DNA of 64,000 nt from Acipenser ruthenus (GCF_902713425.1 NC_081246.1:685501-749500); one strand, 5' to 3'. Shown: positions 38,201 to 51,059, numbered from the stretch's first letter. Numbers and translations: made by a program. The notes: generated from the sequence alone by a model not told the origin.

Positions 38201-40082
38201 CCTCACAGGTCGAGAGGGAGATTTACAACCAGAACTCATTATATTTCCGTCACAGACACATTTTCAGGGTATGTATCTAAAATGCAAATTAAAGTCTCCT
38301 TTAAAATACAGTAACAAAACCTAATCCAGCAGACGTATAACCGGTATGGTAATGTATATGGAAACGTTAGAGAGGAAGTATATTGGGGGCCCCACATTAC
38401 CCAAAGTCTGTACCCCACGACTTAAATACTCTGATAAAATGGTGGGGAAAAATAGTCCTTCCATTTAAAAGTGTGTGAAAAGACTTCATCTCCCCAGAAT
38501 GCCTCACAAACAGGTAAAGAGCTGATAGTTTAAGTGATCAGCTAACCTGAGACAGCTGTGTGTAATTTACTGTGAGAAGGTCAGTATAAAAGTCCTGAGT
38601 AAACAAGCCTGTGTGGCTGTGCGAGGGTGAGGACCTGTTTAGAGCCGAGTCCTGACAAAGAGACTGTATTAGTACAGTGACCATATGGCTCTGTGTTCAC
38701 TGGGACAGTTTGGGACAGTTCAGGCTTTTCAACTTGCAACCCAGTGCATTGTGGTACATTTTACCTGTCGCAGGTACCATTCTTTCCTTTTAGAGAAGCA
38801 GGACTACGCTTATCAGAATGCATTGGGTTGCAAGTTGAAAATCCTGAACTGTCCCAGACTGTCTTGGTGAACACGGAGCCATATGGTTACATTATTATTA
38901 TTATTATTATTATTATTGTTTATTTAGCAGACGCCCTTATCCAGGGCGACTCCCAATTGTTATCACATTATACATTATTTCACATTATTTTTACATACAA
39001 TTGCCCATTTATACAGTTGGGTTTTTGCTGGAGCAATCTAGGTAAAGTACCTTGCTCAAGGATACAACATCAGTGTCCCCCACTGTGGATTGAACCCACG
39101 ACCCTCTGGTCAAGAGTCCAGAGCCCTAACCGCTACTCCACACTGCTGCCCTGTACAAAAAATAATTTATTTCCTTCCTATCATCTACTGCTAAACAACG
39201 TTCAAGGGTCACACAACCTAGTGGTTCAAATGCTTCCATTGGTTCATGTGGGGTCGAATCAGCTGAGGCTTCGGTCCCATCACCAGACTGCATTACTGAA
39301 TCAGTGAACTTGAATCTGTGTTCTTGTAACTTTATTATTAAGCATGTTTGGATTGGATTGGATTGGACTCTATATAGTTTAGTTAGCGCTCCCAGAAGGA
39401 GGTTGAGTTCTGTTTGTTTGCATTTCCTTAAGTATCAAATCTAAGGCACAAAGTGCAGCGTTTCACAAATAAAACTACATAAGTATTGTTGCAGGGTGTT
39501 GTGTCCACCAGCATCAGGAATCTAAAAAATATATGACAAAGTCTCCCAGACTGAAAAATCAAAAATGTATCTAAAAAATATTTGCCGGCAAACAATTAGA
39601 CTGGTGTGCTATTATATTAGGACAGTAGAGTTGAGTTATTAACGGGACTCATAATAAGCGCTTTAAAAGGATCTTAAGAGAACATTCTAACCAATACAAG
39701 ATTATTTAAAGAGTTGGAATGACCAAGCAACACCATCAAAAAGATCAATCTTACCTTGAAATAATCCCTGGTTCTCGTTCCTCTGAAAGTCTTGTTCATT
39801 GCAGTCGGGGTTCATGTTTCTGAGAGGTTGTTTAATGTCTGCATCTGCAGCGTTCATGCATTCCCGCACTGCTTTCAACTCGCTCTCTGATATTTCCAAT
39901 CTCAGCTTCAGACTTTCATTCTCTTTCTCCTTTCCAGCCATTTCCATTCGGAATTCAGTGAATTTGCCGCCGACAACTTTTGTGATTTGGCACAAGACGG
40001 TGTCTACAGCCGCTTTCACTGCGTGCTCGATGGTAGAGGCGAGCTCGTCTTGAAAGAACGACACGGAGACGCTGACGTCCAT
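35258..40082 (-). CDS. C2H2 zinc-finger protein, inverted copy 4 (3 exons, 4 fingers plus one degenerate)
   Basis: Minus-strand paralogue. Exons are 40082-39755 (328 nt), 36761-36441 (321 nt) and 35745-35258 (488 nt), totalling 1137 nt (378 aa plus stop). Exon 1 and 2 lengths equal those of copies 1-3 exactly. The exon 3 acceptor is CTCTAG|CTGCTAAAG; the homologous site used in the other copies has lost its AG. Fingers begin [24 protein letters not shown] and CAECLNSF; a fifth reads PFTEYGKKF, so both zinc-binding cysteines are lost. Exon 2 keeps VPIKEEF. Intron 1 has taken in a solo-LTR-like insert (37429-38254), a MITE (38677-38890) and a SINE (38889-39151). A promoter copy lies upstream at about 40150-40400. 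Finger sequences differ from copies 1-3 more than the N-terminal exons do. Confidence 0.8.
37429..38254 (-). mobile_element. Probable solo LTR in copy 4 intron 1
   Basis: An 826-bp insert absent from the same site of copies 1-3. On the minus strand it starts TGTGACGGAAAT and ends GGTGTCATACA (TG...CA), with a TATA-like 'cgcataaaagggg' inside. No clear target duplication, so the call is tentative. Confidence 0.45.
38677..38890. mobile_element. MITE with ~70-bp terminal inverted repeats
   Basis: The left arm begins GTGACCATATGGCTCTGTGT and the right arm ends with the complement of GTAACCATATGGCTCCGTGT. Pairing continues through 'gggacagttcagg..ttcaacttgcaaccca' for about 70 bp, with a ~65-bp centre. 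It lies in intron 1 of zinc-finger copy 4, directly beside a SINE. Confidence 0.7.
38889..39151 (-). mobile_element. SINE family B (copy 4 intron 1)
   Basis: Minus-strand full-length copy with an (ATT)n start, beside the MITE. Confidence 0.85.
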
Positions 40083-40149
40083 CTTCACTGACTGTTAGCT
40101 TGAGACTCGAGTAGCGGAATCCTCTTTGATTGTAATTTATTTTATTCAC

Positions 40150-40400
40150 TCATCTCTCTCTCCCCACCATAAACAAAGCAAACGTTTCAATATCCTGTAA
40201 CGAAATTCATGCGTCACTAGCAATGGGCGTGCCTGGTGAAACCGTCGCGTATTATTGTCTGCAGAATAAACCCTAGCCCCAGCTTGCAAGACTGATTGGC
40301 TGTCCTCCCTGTCAAAATAAGTGTGGGATCAGGATGTAGAGGTTATGAAACTGGATACCGGGGTTCGCCATGTTGGCACATGTTGCGTTGTATTCTCCTA
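40150..40400 (-). promoter_or_regulatory. Promoter region of zinc-finger copy 4
   Basis: On the minus strand: 'aacatggcgaaccccgg', one CCAATCAG, 'ggcacgcccattgctagtgacgc' and 'gaaacgtttgctttgttta'. Only one of the three CCAAT boxes remains. It resembles the 30.6-kb relic more than the promoters of copies 2 and 3. Confidence 0.55.
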
Positions 40401-40570
40401 TGCAATGTTCCCTTATAGAGCCGGAATGGCGGCAGTTTCGTCTCACTGCTTTGTACTGCGCATGCTTAGTTAGCTTTGCACCCCAGAGCCGCTGCAAATG
40501 CTACTAGTCTGTGGGTCAATATATTTTTGTTTAGAAACGGATTGTTTTCTTTTTAAAGTGGCGGTAGATA

Positions 40571-42430
40571 TAAGAACATAAGAAAGTTTACAAACGAGAG
40601 GAGGCCATTCGGCCCATCTTGCTCGTTTGGTTGTTAGTAGCTTATTGATCCCAGAATCTCATCAAGCAGCTTCTTGAAGGATCCCAGGGTGTCAGCTTCA
40701 ACAACATTACTGGGGAGTTGGTTCCAGACCCTCACAGTTCTCTGTGTAAAAAAGTGCCTCCTATTTTCTGTTCTGAATGCCCCTTTATCTAATCTCCATT
40801 TGTGACCCCTGGTCCTTGTTTCTTTTTTCAGGTCAAAGAAGTCTCCTGGGTCGACATTGTCTATACCTTTTAGGATTTTGAATGTTTGAATCAGATCACC
40901 GCGTAGTCTTCTTTGTTCAAGACTGAATAGATTCAATTCTTTTAGCCTGTCTGCATATGACATGCCTTTTAAACCCGGGATAATTCTGGTTGCTCTTCTG
41001 CACTCTTTCTAGAGCAGCAATATCCTTTTTGTAACGAGGTGACCAGAACTGAACACAATATTCTAGATGAGGTCTTACTAATGCATTGTAGAGTTTTAAC
41101 ATCACTTCCCTTGATTTAAATTCAACACTTCTCACAATATATCCGAGCATCTAGTTGGCCTTTTTTATAGCTTCCCCACATTGTCTAGATGAAGACATTT
41201 CTGAGTCAACATAAACTCCTAGGTCTTTTTCATAGTTCTCTACTTCAATTTCAGCATCTTCTGCATGCAATACTTTACACTTTTCTCTATTAAATGTCTT
41301 TTGCCATGTGTCTGCCCAGTTCTGAATGCTGTCTAGATCATTTTGAATGACCTTTGCTGCTGCAACAGTGTTTGACACTCCTCCTATTTTTGTGTCGTCT
41401 GCAAATTTAACGAGTTTGCTTACTATACCAGAATCTAAATCATTAATGTAGATTAGGAATAGCAGAGGAGCTAATACTGATCCCTGTGGTACACCACTGG
41501 TTACCTCGCTCCATTTTGAGTTATTCTGCTCTAATCAGTACTTTCTGTTTTCTACATGTTAACCACTCCCTAATCCATGTGCATGCATTTCCTTGAATCC
41601 CTACTGCGTTCAGTTTGAGAATTAATCTTTTATGCGGGACTTTGTCAAAAGCTTTCTGGAAATCTAAATAGACCATGTTGTATGCTTTGCAGTTATCCAT
41701 TTTCAATGTTGCATCCTCAAAAAAGTCAAGTAGATTAGTTAGACACAATCTCCCTTTCCTAAAACCATGCTGGCTGTCTCCCAGGATATTGTTACCATAT
41801 AGGTAATTTTCCATTTTGGATCTTATTATAGTTTCCATAAGTTTACATATAATAGAAGTCAGGCTTATTGGTCTGTAGTTACCTGGTTCGGTTTTGTCTC
41901 ACTTTTTGTGGATCGGTATTACGTTTGCTATTTTCCAGTCTGTCGGTACAACCCCTGTGTCAAGAGACTGTTGCATGATCTTGGTTAGCGGTTTGTAAAT
42001 AACTTCTTTCATTTCTTTGAGTACTATTGCCCCTGTTATGCTAAAGTTATTTAAAACTGGATAGGAACAGGTTGACATGTGGGGCATGTTGTCCGTGTCC
42101 TCTTTTGTAAAAACCTGTGAAAGGTAATCATTTAATATATTTGCTATTTTTTTTCTTCATCTATGATTTTGCCATTTGTGTCTCTTAGACATTTAACCTC
42201 CTCTTTGAATGTTCTCTTGCTGTTATAATAGTGGAAAAACATTTTGGAATTGGTTTTAGCCCCCTTAGCAATATTGATTTCTATCTCTCTCTTGGCCTTT
42301 TTGACTTGTGTTTGCAGTTCCAAGTATTCTTTCTGTGTACTTTGTTTTTGGTCCCTTTTAAATGCTCTGTAAAGTGCCTTTTTTGGCTGAATATATTTTT
42401 TAATTGATCTATTAAACCAAAACAATTACA
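40571..42430 (-). mobile_element. 5'-truncated CR1/L2-group LINE with reverse transcriptase remnants
   Basis: About 1.86 kb on the minus strand. In order it shows the endonuclease-RT linker (42425-42144), RT block DWKIANVIPIHKK (42087-41899), QHGFRKGR and VYLDFQKAFDKVPH (41838-41521), an FADDTK catalytic box near 41410, YEKDLGVYVD (41378-41151), [15 protein letters not shown] (41150-40917) and the C-terminal block RGHKWRLDKG...WNQLPSNVVEA (40963-40634). These lie in at least six frame segments, so several indels or stops are present. The 3' end is TTCTTATGTTCTTAT, a short tandem repeat as in CR1-like elements. The endonuclease domain is missing (5' truncation). It inserted upstream of zinc-finger copy 4 into sequence whose uninterrupted counterpart is at 30.40-30.43 kb. 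Confidence 0.8.
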
Positions 42431-42489
42431 TGAAACGGAAGGCTTGAGATCGACTAAAGTCTAAAAGAGACAACAACTGACGCGCCGAC

Positions 42490-43265
<776 letters not shown>

Positions 43266-43425
43266 GACTCATTGTGTGACCCTGAGCAAGTCACCTCCTT
43301 GTGCTCCGTCTTTCGGGTGAGACGTTATTGTAAGTGACTCTGCAGCTGATGCATAGTTCACACACCCTAGTCTCTGTAAGTCGCCTTGGATAAAGGCGTC
43401 TGCTAAATAAACAAATAATAATTTT
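43266..43425 (+). mobile_element. SINE family A, 5' truncated
   Basis: Lacks the tRNA head; body from 'gactcattgtgtgaccctg' to the 'gctaaataaacaaataat' tail. Confidence 0.8.
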
Positions 43426-43589
43426 GTAGTACGGGATAAAAGTTGTGTGAATAAACACACCTACAGTAAAAGCACAGCTGTGGGAGAAGCTGGTAAGAGG
43501 GCGTGTATACAACGCGCTTGTTTCTTCTAGTTTAGAAATGTTAAACTCAAGTTTTTTTCCCATCGTCTCCCCTTACATCGCATGGCTAT

Positions 43590-44460
43590 GGGGTGCCATG
43601 AGTTTATTTATTTATTTAATTATTTTAAAAGTGTTTATATTTTAACATTTTTTTTCCAGATTTAACTTAAGTCTTGTATTTTTTCCTCAGATTTATAAAT
43701 GTTGTAAAAATAGTTTTTTTTTTTAGTTTTTTTTTAAATGTGTACATTCAGATGTAATTTATAAATCTAGTTACAAGATTTAACATTTAGCTAAATATTT
43801 AACTAAATCTCAAATCTCTTAACAAGGTTTAACATTTAGCTAAATATTTAACTGGCCAGCTAAATCTGGAGTTTGTTTGCAAATGAGCTCCGCCAGCTCT
43901 GTGATCTCAACACGATTTGATTGGCTCTTGTAATGCTGAAATTTGCATATTTCCTGATTAACAAGAGCCAATCAAATCGTGGGAAAGCACAAAACGGGCG
44001 GAGCTCATTTGCATACAAACTCCAGATTTAGCTGGCCAGTTAAATATTTAGCTAAATGTTAAATCTTGTAGCTAGATCTATAAATTATATCTGAATGTAC
44101 ACATTTAAAAACACATTTAGAGATTGAGAGAGAGCTGGGCGGTCAGAGCACAGAAGGGACTTATCAGGGCAGTAGTGTGGAGTAGCGGTTAGGGCTCTGG
44201 ACTCTTGACCGGAGGGTCGAGGGTTCAATCCCTGGTCAGGGACACTGCTGTTGTACCCTTGAGCAAGGTACTTTACCTAGATTGCTCCAGTAAAAACCCA
44301 ACTGTATAAATGGGTAATTGTATGTAAAAATAATGTGATATCTTCTAACAATTGTAAGTTGCCCTGGATAAGGGCGTCGGCTAAGAAATAAATAATAATA
44401 TATTTATTATTGCAACATTTATAAATCTGGGGAAAAAATACACATGGCACCCATCGATGA
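43590..44460. mobile_element. Foldback element with long inverted arms, SINE inserted in the right arm
   Basis: The inner arms, about 43738-43930 and 43960-44108, are near-perfect inverted repeats (for example ATGTGTACATTCAGATGTAA against its complement) around a ~30-bp loop. Outer arms continue: 'cagatttataaatgttg' at 43688 pairs with 44410-44430, and 'ggtgccatg' near 43597 pairs with 'catggcacc' near 44445. A tRNA-headed SINE (44171-44400) interrupts the right arm. No coding region is seen. Confidence 0.7.
44171..44400 (+). mobile_element. SINE family B inside foldback element
   Basis: Full head-to-tail copy that splits the right arm of the foldback element. Confidence 0.85.
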
Positions 44461-44766
44461 AGACAAAGGACGATTACCCAGCATGTCATTCATAAGGTTG
44501 AAGGAAAAATGGAAAGATTCGCCCCACTTCTTTTTTCTTTTTGCTTTATAAAACTGTGCTTTTAAAACTTTACGTCGACGACGAACTTGATCCACAGTTC
44601 TCTGAAATCCCGCTTCGTGATTTTTTTCCCCCACCATCCTTTCAAACACTTCACACGTCTCTGTTTCTTGCCCTCAAGCTGTCTTACGACTTTAAAATCA
44701 TCAGTAAACGTGACGTCTCCTCATCAGACCAAAAGTAGCTGCATTTTCTCGCACGTGTCGTCATGT

Positions 44767-45006
44767 CCAGGGGTCACAAATGGAGATTAGATAAAGGGGC
44801 ATTCCGAACAGAAAATAGGAGGCACTTTTTTACACAGAGAATTGTGAGGGTCTGGAACCAACTCCCCAGTAATGTTGTTGAAGCTGACACCCTGGGTTCC
44901 TTCAAGAAGCTGTTTGATGAGATTCTGGGATCAATACGCTACTAAAAACCAAACGAGCAAGATGGGCTGAATGGCCTCCTCTCGTTTGTAAACTTTCTTA
45001 TGTTCT
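44767..45006 (+). mobile_element. CR1-like LINE 3' fragment
   Basis: About 240 bp from the RGHKWRLDKGAFR block to the TTATGTTCTT end, plus strand, 5' truncated. Confidence 0.8.
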
Positions 45007-45174
45007 TCTTATATATAAAGCGCCTTATTGTTGACACCTCTTTTTGTAAAAAGCTTTGCTGTGCATGAATGTTATATATTGTGGCAATGTCATAGAGGGC
45101 CGTTATATAAATTATAGTAAGTTGGGGCTGAAACTTCCGATCTAGAATAATTTATATAGACATAGGCATGATAG

Positions 45175-45840
45175 CATAGGAGAAGCGAGGCAGAGAGAAC
45201 ACCAGGCGAGCAGCGGAGTTCTGGATGAGCTGGAGCGGACAGGTTGCGGAGGCAAGGAGACCAGCCAGGAGGGAGTTGCAGTAGTCTAGACGGGAGAGTA
45301 CCAGGGCCTTGACCAGGAGCTGGGTGGAGTAGTTGGTAAGGAAGGGTCGGATTCTTCGTATGTTGCTCAGGAAGAATCGTGCTAGAGTGGATATGTTCTG
45401 GGAGTAGGAGAGGCAGGGGTCCAGGGTTACTCTGAGGTTCTTGGCTGAGGAGGAGGGAGAGAGCGTGGTAGATTCCAGAGGAATGGAGATAGAGAGATCA
45501 GAGGAAGAGGAGGGAAAGAAAAGGAGGTCAGATTTAGAGAGGTTGAGTTTGAGGTGATTATTATTATTATTATTAATTTCTTAGCAGACGCCCTTATCCA
45601 GGGCGACTTACAATTGTTACAAGATATCACATTATTATGCGAGGTGATGCGAGTGCATCCAGGAGGAGATAGCAGACAAGACAGGTAGAGATACAAGAGG
45701 GGATGGTGGAGTCAGAGGTGGGGAAGGAGAGGAAGATCTGAGCATCATCAGCATAGAAATGGTATGAGAAACCATAGGTTGCGATGAGGGGGCCCAGGGA
45801 GCGGGTGTAGAGAGAGAACAGGAGAGGACCCAAGACTATA
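45175..45840 (-). mobile_element. L2-type LINE RT fragment, interrupted by a tail repeat
   Basis: The minus strand holds the RT catalytic box [14 protein letters not shown] (near 45750), then downstream SKSDLLFF, LSRLDYCNSLLAG and AARLVF. The frame is split by a short minus-strand insertion of SINE/L2 tail (45558-45640), flanked by 'gaggtgat' and 'gcgaggtgatgcg'. Confidence 0.7.
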
Positions 45841-46330
45841 ATAACCTCCTAAATAACCCATAAAATCAAATAAATATTTTTTATTATCAATCCTCATTGA
45901 ACAGAAACAAAAGCTTCAAGTAGACTTTTAAATTCCCTGAGTGTATCAGAGCGCTAGCGGTCAAGCAGGTTATAAATCTGGTTAAAAACTGTGTCACATC
46001 ACATCAAATAAATGTTATCCATGAAACATAATGAAATTGGAAGTGCCTTACTTGGTTTGGTGCAGAAATTCAGTACCGTGTAGCCTGTACATGAGAGCAA
46101 AAAACAACAAGGGGGGGGGGGATCTTTCACAAAAAAAAAATCCGGCTTTCCAGATCTCAGAAACAGCAACAAGGTGGCATTGTGAAACTCTCCACGCTTT
46201 CACAACATTGCAAGTCAATGAAACATACAAATCTGTGGACAATTACAAGCCATGCCAGAGTTATTGAAGTACAACGTTAAGGGTTTAACGTTGAGCACCC
46301 AACTCAACCCTAACTACCGCATCACTATAT
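45841..46330. other. No gene recognised
   Basis: Contains a G run (46111-46120) and an A run (46131-46139); nothing recognised. Confidence 0.45.
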
Positions 46331-46573
46331 CATTATTATTATTAGTTTATTTAGCAGACGCCTTTATCCAAGGCGACTTACAGAGACTAGGGTGTGTGAA
46401 CTATGCATCAGCTGCAGAGTCACTTACAACTACGTCTCACCTGAAAGACGGAGCACAAGGAGGTGAAGTGACTTGCTCAGGGTCACACAATGAGTCAGTG
46501 GCTGAGGTGGGATTTGAACCGGGGACCGCCTGGTTACAAGCCCTTTTCTTTAACCACTGGACCACACAGCCGC
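46331..46573 (-). mobile_element. SINE family A, full length
   Basis: Minus-strand copy from (ATT)n and tail to a tRNA head ending 'ggaccacacagcc'. A short L2-tail fragment (46577-46620) follows. Confidence 0.85.
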
Positions 46574-46901
46574 CTATATTATTATTATTATTTATTTCTT
46601 AGCAGACACCCTTATCCAATATATATAAAGGTTTGAACAAAGGTCCTGTTTAAAGTCGATTTTATAACCATCTCAAAAGGGGGTAAAACCCCACCAATAT
46701 GCATTAATTTGTTTTGTGTGTGAACGGGGTGGCATTTGGTTGAATACTTTTTTTTTTCTTTTTAGAAATGACTCAGACACTTTTTATACACCTGCATCTT
46801 AAAGTATAACAAATTAAGGAACCCTGCTCGGCTTACACATAGTCCCGGGGGTGCAGATGTGCAACGGGGTATTTATATTTTTTGGGGGGGATCCTAGTTT
46901 T

Positions 46902-47559
46902 TGTGATGGAAGAATGATAGAATAATCGCACGAAGAGTTCTAATCTAATATGTTTGGGTGATCTCTGTGATTTGTATAACCTGAATAATGATATTATATG
47001 AAGTTTGATGTTAACAAAGTATTAGATTTACAATGTTGAACTAACACACTGGAATGTGGCCAAGGGTCAGCAGCCCTGTTTTCAGAGAAGTGCATGAGTC
47101 AGCGACATGAGAATAGGACACTGTCTCAAATGATAATATTTTGAGACAGCGATGGTTCCTCTATTCTCCCCAGTCACTTAGCTAATATTCTTGTATTGGG
47201 GAATCAACTTTGTGGGACCTGATAGACACTCTCTCCCTAGCAACTAGAAAAATCAGCCAATCAGAAAAGTCGGTAGACAACAGTGTCAAGAATACCACAA
47301 GGTTGGTTTGAGCTGACTAAGGGAGATAAGAATTACCACAAGTCATGAACTCTGTGCAAAAACTGATTATATAAGGAACTGTTTGACTTAGTGTATTTTG
47401 AGCTTTCTTTGCGGTTGCTTGCAGAGTCTGTGTTACTTTGTTGAATGCTCCAGTCTGCAGACTAATAAAATGTGAGTTGCTCCGACTTGTCTCTGTCTCA
47501 ATCGTTCTCTCGGCATGGGACCGGTGCCTGCTCGGTTGTATGCAGAAAATTCCACCACA
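46902..47559 (+). repeat. ERV 5' LTR
   Basis: 658 bp, TG...CA. CCAAT in 'agccaatcag' near 47256, TATA-like 'gattatataagg' near 47366, AATAAA near 47464. Confidence 0.9.
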
Positions 47560-47563
47560 TATA

Positions 47564-47581
47564 TGGCGACGAGGATGGGAT
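47564..47581 (+). promoter_or_regulatory. ERV primer-binding site, tRNA-Ser(GCU)
   Basis: TGGCGACGAGGATGGGAT, four bases after the LTR, is the complement of the 3' end of vertebrate tRNA-Ser(GCU) including CCA, from recalled tRNA sequence. Confidence 0.8.
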
Positions 47582-47784
47582 CCTAAACTCCGTCCGCTGA
47601 TCATCCCGGGAAACGGAGTAAATCACCGGTGAGACCTAATCCTTAAACTTGGGTCAGGACGCCCGCAACTAAGAGGGTTGGCGGAGTCCGCTCCGAATCT
47701 GGCTGGGGGCGTCAGTGAGGCGGATAAAGGATCCCGAACAAAACAGCCCTGCTGAGGCAGTGAGTAGAGACAATCTGGACCAGC

Positions 47785-48262
47785 GATTTGATTAGGAAAA
47801 TACCCCAGAGAACTACAAGGCTGACCCCGTGTGATACACGGGAGACCAAGTGGTCAGGAAAAGCCCCCAGAGAACCACAAGGCTGACCCTGTGAGTAGCA
47901 TAGTTTATGGAAACTATTGCTCACACTACACAGGAGACCAAGTGGTCAGGGCAGGCCCCCAGAGAACTACAAGGCTGACCCTGTGTGATACACAGGAGAC
48001 CGAGTGGTCAGGGCAGACCCCAGAGAACTACAAGGCTGACCCTGTGAGTAGCATAGTTTATGGAAACTATTGCTCACACTACACAGGAGACCAAGTGGTC
48101 AGGGCAGGCCCCCAGAGAACTACAAGGCTGACCCTGTGCGATACACAGGAGACCGAGTGGTCAGGGCAGACCCCAGAGAACTACAAGGCTGACCCTGTGA
48201 GCAGAGCAGTTTAAGGAAGCTGTTGCTGGCACTACACAGGAGACCAAGTAGTCAGAGCACTG
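47785..48262 (+). repeat. 153-bp tandem repeats in the ERV leader
   Basis: 'gtgagtagcatagtttatgg' recurs at 47891 and 48044, with a variant at 48197: an exact 153-bp period, about 2.7 copies. Each unit itself contains two related half-units ('agagaactacaaggctgacc'). Confidence 0.85.
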
Positions 48263-49439
48263 TGAGGCTGTGATCACTAACCCCCACGACGGTGAGGCAG
48301 ATTATGAGAGAACTGTCATAGCACTGCACGGGATGCGCAGGTTGTGATCTAACGAAGAAAGCCACAGTGGCTTGTACTAGTACAGGGTAGGGAACCAAAA
48401 TTAAATAGACGTCTTATTGTGGAGTGCTCGGGATGATGATGAGATCTTGTGTGTTTCGCGTGTTTGTCTGAAAAGTTTTCGTATTAAGTGGACTAGAATG
48501 AATGGTAGATTCTTGTTTTAAAGGAAAATATTACAATAAATGGGCGATTTATATTGAGTTTGGAGGATCTGGTGCTACGTAAAATGCCAGGACAAGTTTC
48601 TCCTTGAGAGGAACATTAAGTGCAAGTAACGTAGCTCATTATAGAAACAGACGGGGAGTTCTGTGTAAGGTAAATGGTTATTGAAATCCCAGGAATGATT
48701 ATCGTTCATGAACTGAATTGAAGTAATAACTTGTTCTTAGAAAAAGCTAACTGAACTACTAGTCCATCTTTTGTGTTTGTTTCTTTCTGTTTGTTTATCT
48801 GTTTATGTGCACATGTGGTTTATATTGAGTGCGAATGTCAGAATTGTATTTTGAATGCACTTGCTGAATTCCTTCGCGCTGCGTATTAAAAGTTTATAAG
48901 ATTGGCGCTACGGGCTGTCACGTTGAGTCCTTCCAAAAGACCCCACTACAGATTTAACATAATAACCAATTTGCAATTAATTGTCGCGCTGACTTGTCTG
49001 TTACTGACTGTCCAAGGAGGATGAGTATGTTTTAATTACCATCCCCAATATTTAGTGGATCCAGTCGCTAACAGTTGAGTTTGTACTTCGACTAAGCATT
49101 TAAAGCACTCGTGGGTGTTTGCTGGACCAAGACTTGAGACTTGACAGAGGGTAAATTAAGTCCTGGTAGACGGACATGTAAGGTCTAGTGTTTTGCCGAT
49201 TGCGGCATTGTTGTGTAACTGGAATTCCTTGTGAGATGTGATTGAGTGACCCGGGTCTGGTTGAGTGTGTGTGTGTGTGGATGTAAAAAGAAGCGGTATG
49301 GCTCAGAGGGAAAAAGTGCGATTGTAGAGACTAGGGTCCCTTAGCTAAAACGACCTGTAGTGTGAGAAGCCGAGTTTTCCTCTGAGCGACATATTAAGTA
49401 TAAATAATTTGGAAACTGTTAGAGAAGAATAAATGGGGA

Positions 49440-50225
49440 ACAGTCTGTGCAGTTTACCCAGATGCATGGGCATCACATAAACAAGACAGTGGTTTATTGC
49501 AGCAGGAACCGATTGAAATTATCCTGTAGAAAAAATAAAGTTGCAACATTAGTAAGACGCCGTGAGAAGCACAATGGGGAAAAGGATATGACGGTTTATG
49601 CATTAACGGTGTTAGAAAAGCAGTCATTAGGAGCATGCCTGCCAAAGATTAAATGCAAAAATGCAACTAAAGATTATCTGACTAAGGTAGAGCAACAGGA
49701 AGGAAGTGTTGACCAAATGAGTCAGATCAAGTGTTTGTACAGGTATTAATTAGTGGACTGGGTCCACATTTGCAGAAGGCAATTGAGCTGGGGGTAAACT
49801 AAACCCAGGGAACGCATACGAAAGAGTAATGAATTGGGCAGTAGCAGTTGTAAACAGACAAAAGGAATATAAAAATGAAAATAAGTGCTGTACGATTTGA
49901 TGGAGCATGTCAGAGCTGTGGTAAAGTGGGACATAAAAGGTTCGATTGCAAACAGGGGCAGAAGCCTAAATGTGACAATTGTGGTAATCTCGGGCATAGG
50001 CGCGGTGATTGTTTCGTTATACGACCAAGTAAAAGAACTGGACAAACCACACAGTCAGCTAAAGTGAAAGCACACAGTCAAGGAACGGATCTTTTGTCTT
50101 TAGGCAACGAAAAAGTGAACAAGCCAGCTAAGGAAGCAATGCGGTTTCCTGTTAACCACAAAACAGCAGCTGTGTCAGTAGATATATTTTGTTATACTTG
50201 CACAGATAGAAACGGAATGCATTGA
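49440..50225 (+). pseudogene. ERV gag-like region with two zinc knuckles
   Basis: Two CX2CX4HX4C motifs in tandem (CQSCGKVGHKRFDC and CDNCGNLGHRRGDC, about 49908-50014) mark a nucleocapsid-like part that binds RNA in the family. Described as a fossil. Confidence 0.75.
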
Positions 50226-51059
50226 TAAAAAAAAAAAAAAAAAAAAGGACAGACGAAAAAACAGGTTGAGTGCCGACGGGTCTATTAAGGATCCGGGCAA
50301 GAAACAGCAGTCTATTATAGACACACAAAATAGACACAAGGAGGGAAAAGAGATGTCAATGGTTTGGTTAATACATAGTGCTGATGGTGACACAAACTAG
50401 TGTAGCAGTGACGCTCCTACATGGGGTTAAGTGAGTACATTGGACACAGACCAAACGGTACCATCGCGTGGATACATCTCAGTTTGAATTTGCTGACACT
50501 GAATGTCCTGAAATTAATGGTATATCTCTTTCCACAGACAGCGGGAGCAGCAACGGACAGTAACATGATTTGTGTTCCAGGTATTATGTCATTCCAGAGT
50601 CAGAGAGGATTCCACACCTCTGGGCGTGGAACGAGGCTGTACAGAGAGACAAGCTTTGGGGGCCCCCTGGAAGAATTGCACGTGAATCCTTAGACAACGA
50701 CAGGGTAATGGATGGAAACAAAGACCACTTCCCTTCGAGAGTGACATAGAGGGAACGTGGCAACCTGTGCGTTTGATAAGCCAGAATAATGCAATGACTC
50801 CAGCACAGTTTGAACAATGTCCTACTTGTCCTACTTGTGATGTAACAGTGGGAGGGGTCCAGTATGAGTCAATATGCAACTGAACTGTAAGCAGTAACGC
50901 GTCATTGGAGGTGGACTGTCTCTGGACGGAAAAAAAAAAAAAAAAACCTATACCAAACAGTGACAACAGGAGCAAACTAATGCAACAAGCAATTGGACAT
51001 GTGTTAATGTGCACACAGTGTGTGTGATGGTACTTGTGAAAATACATGGTGTATGGGAG

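Noticed and set aside
47831-48214. 127-codon repeat frame
   Set aside because: Product of the 153-bp leader repeats of the retroviral fossil, not a gene.
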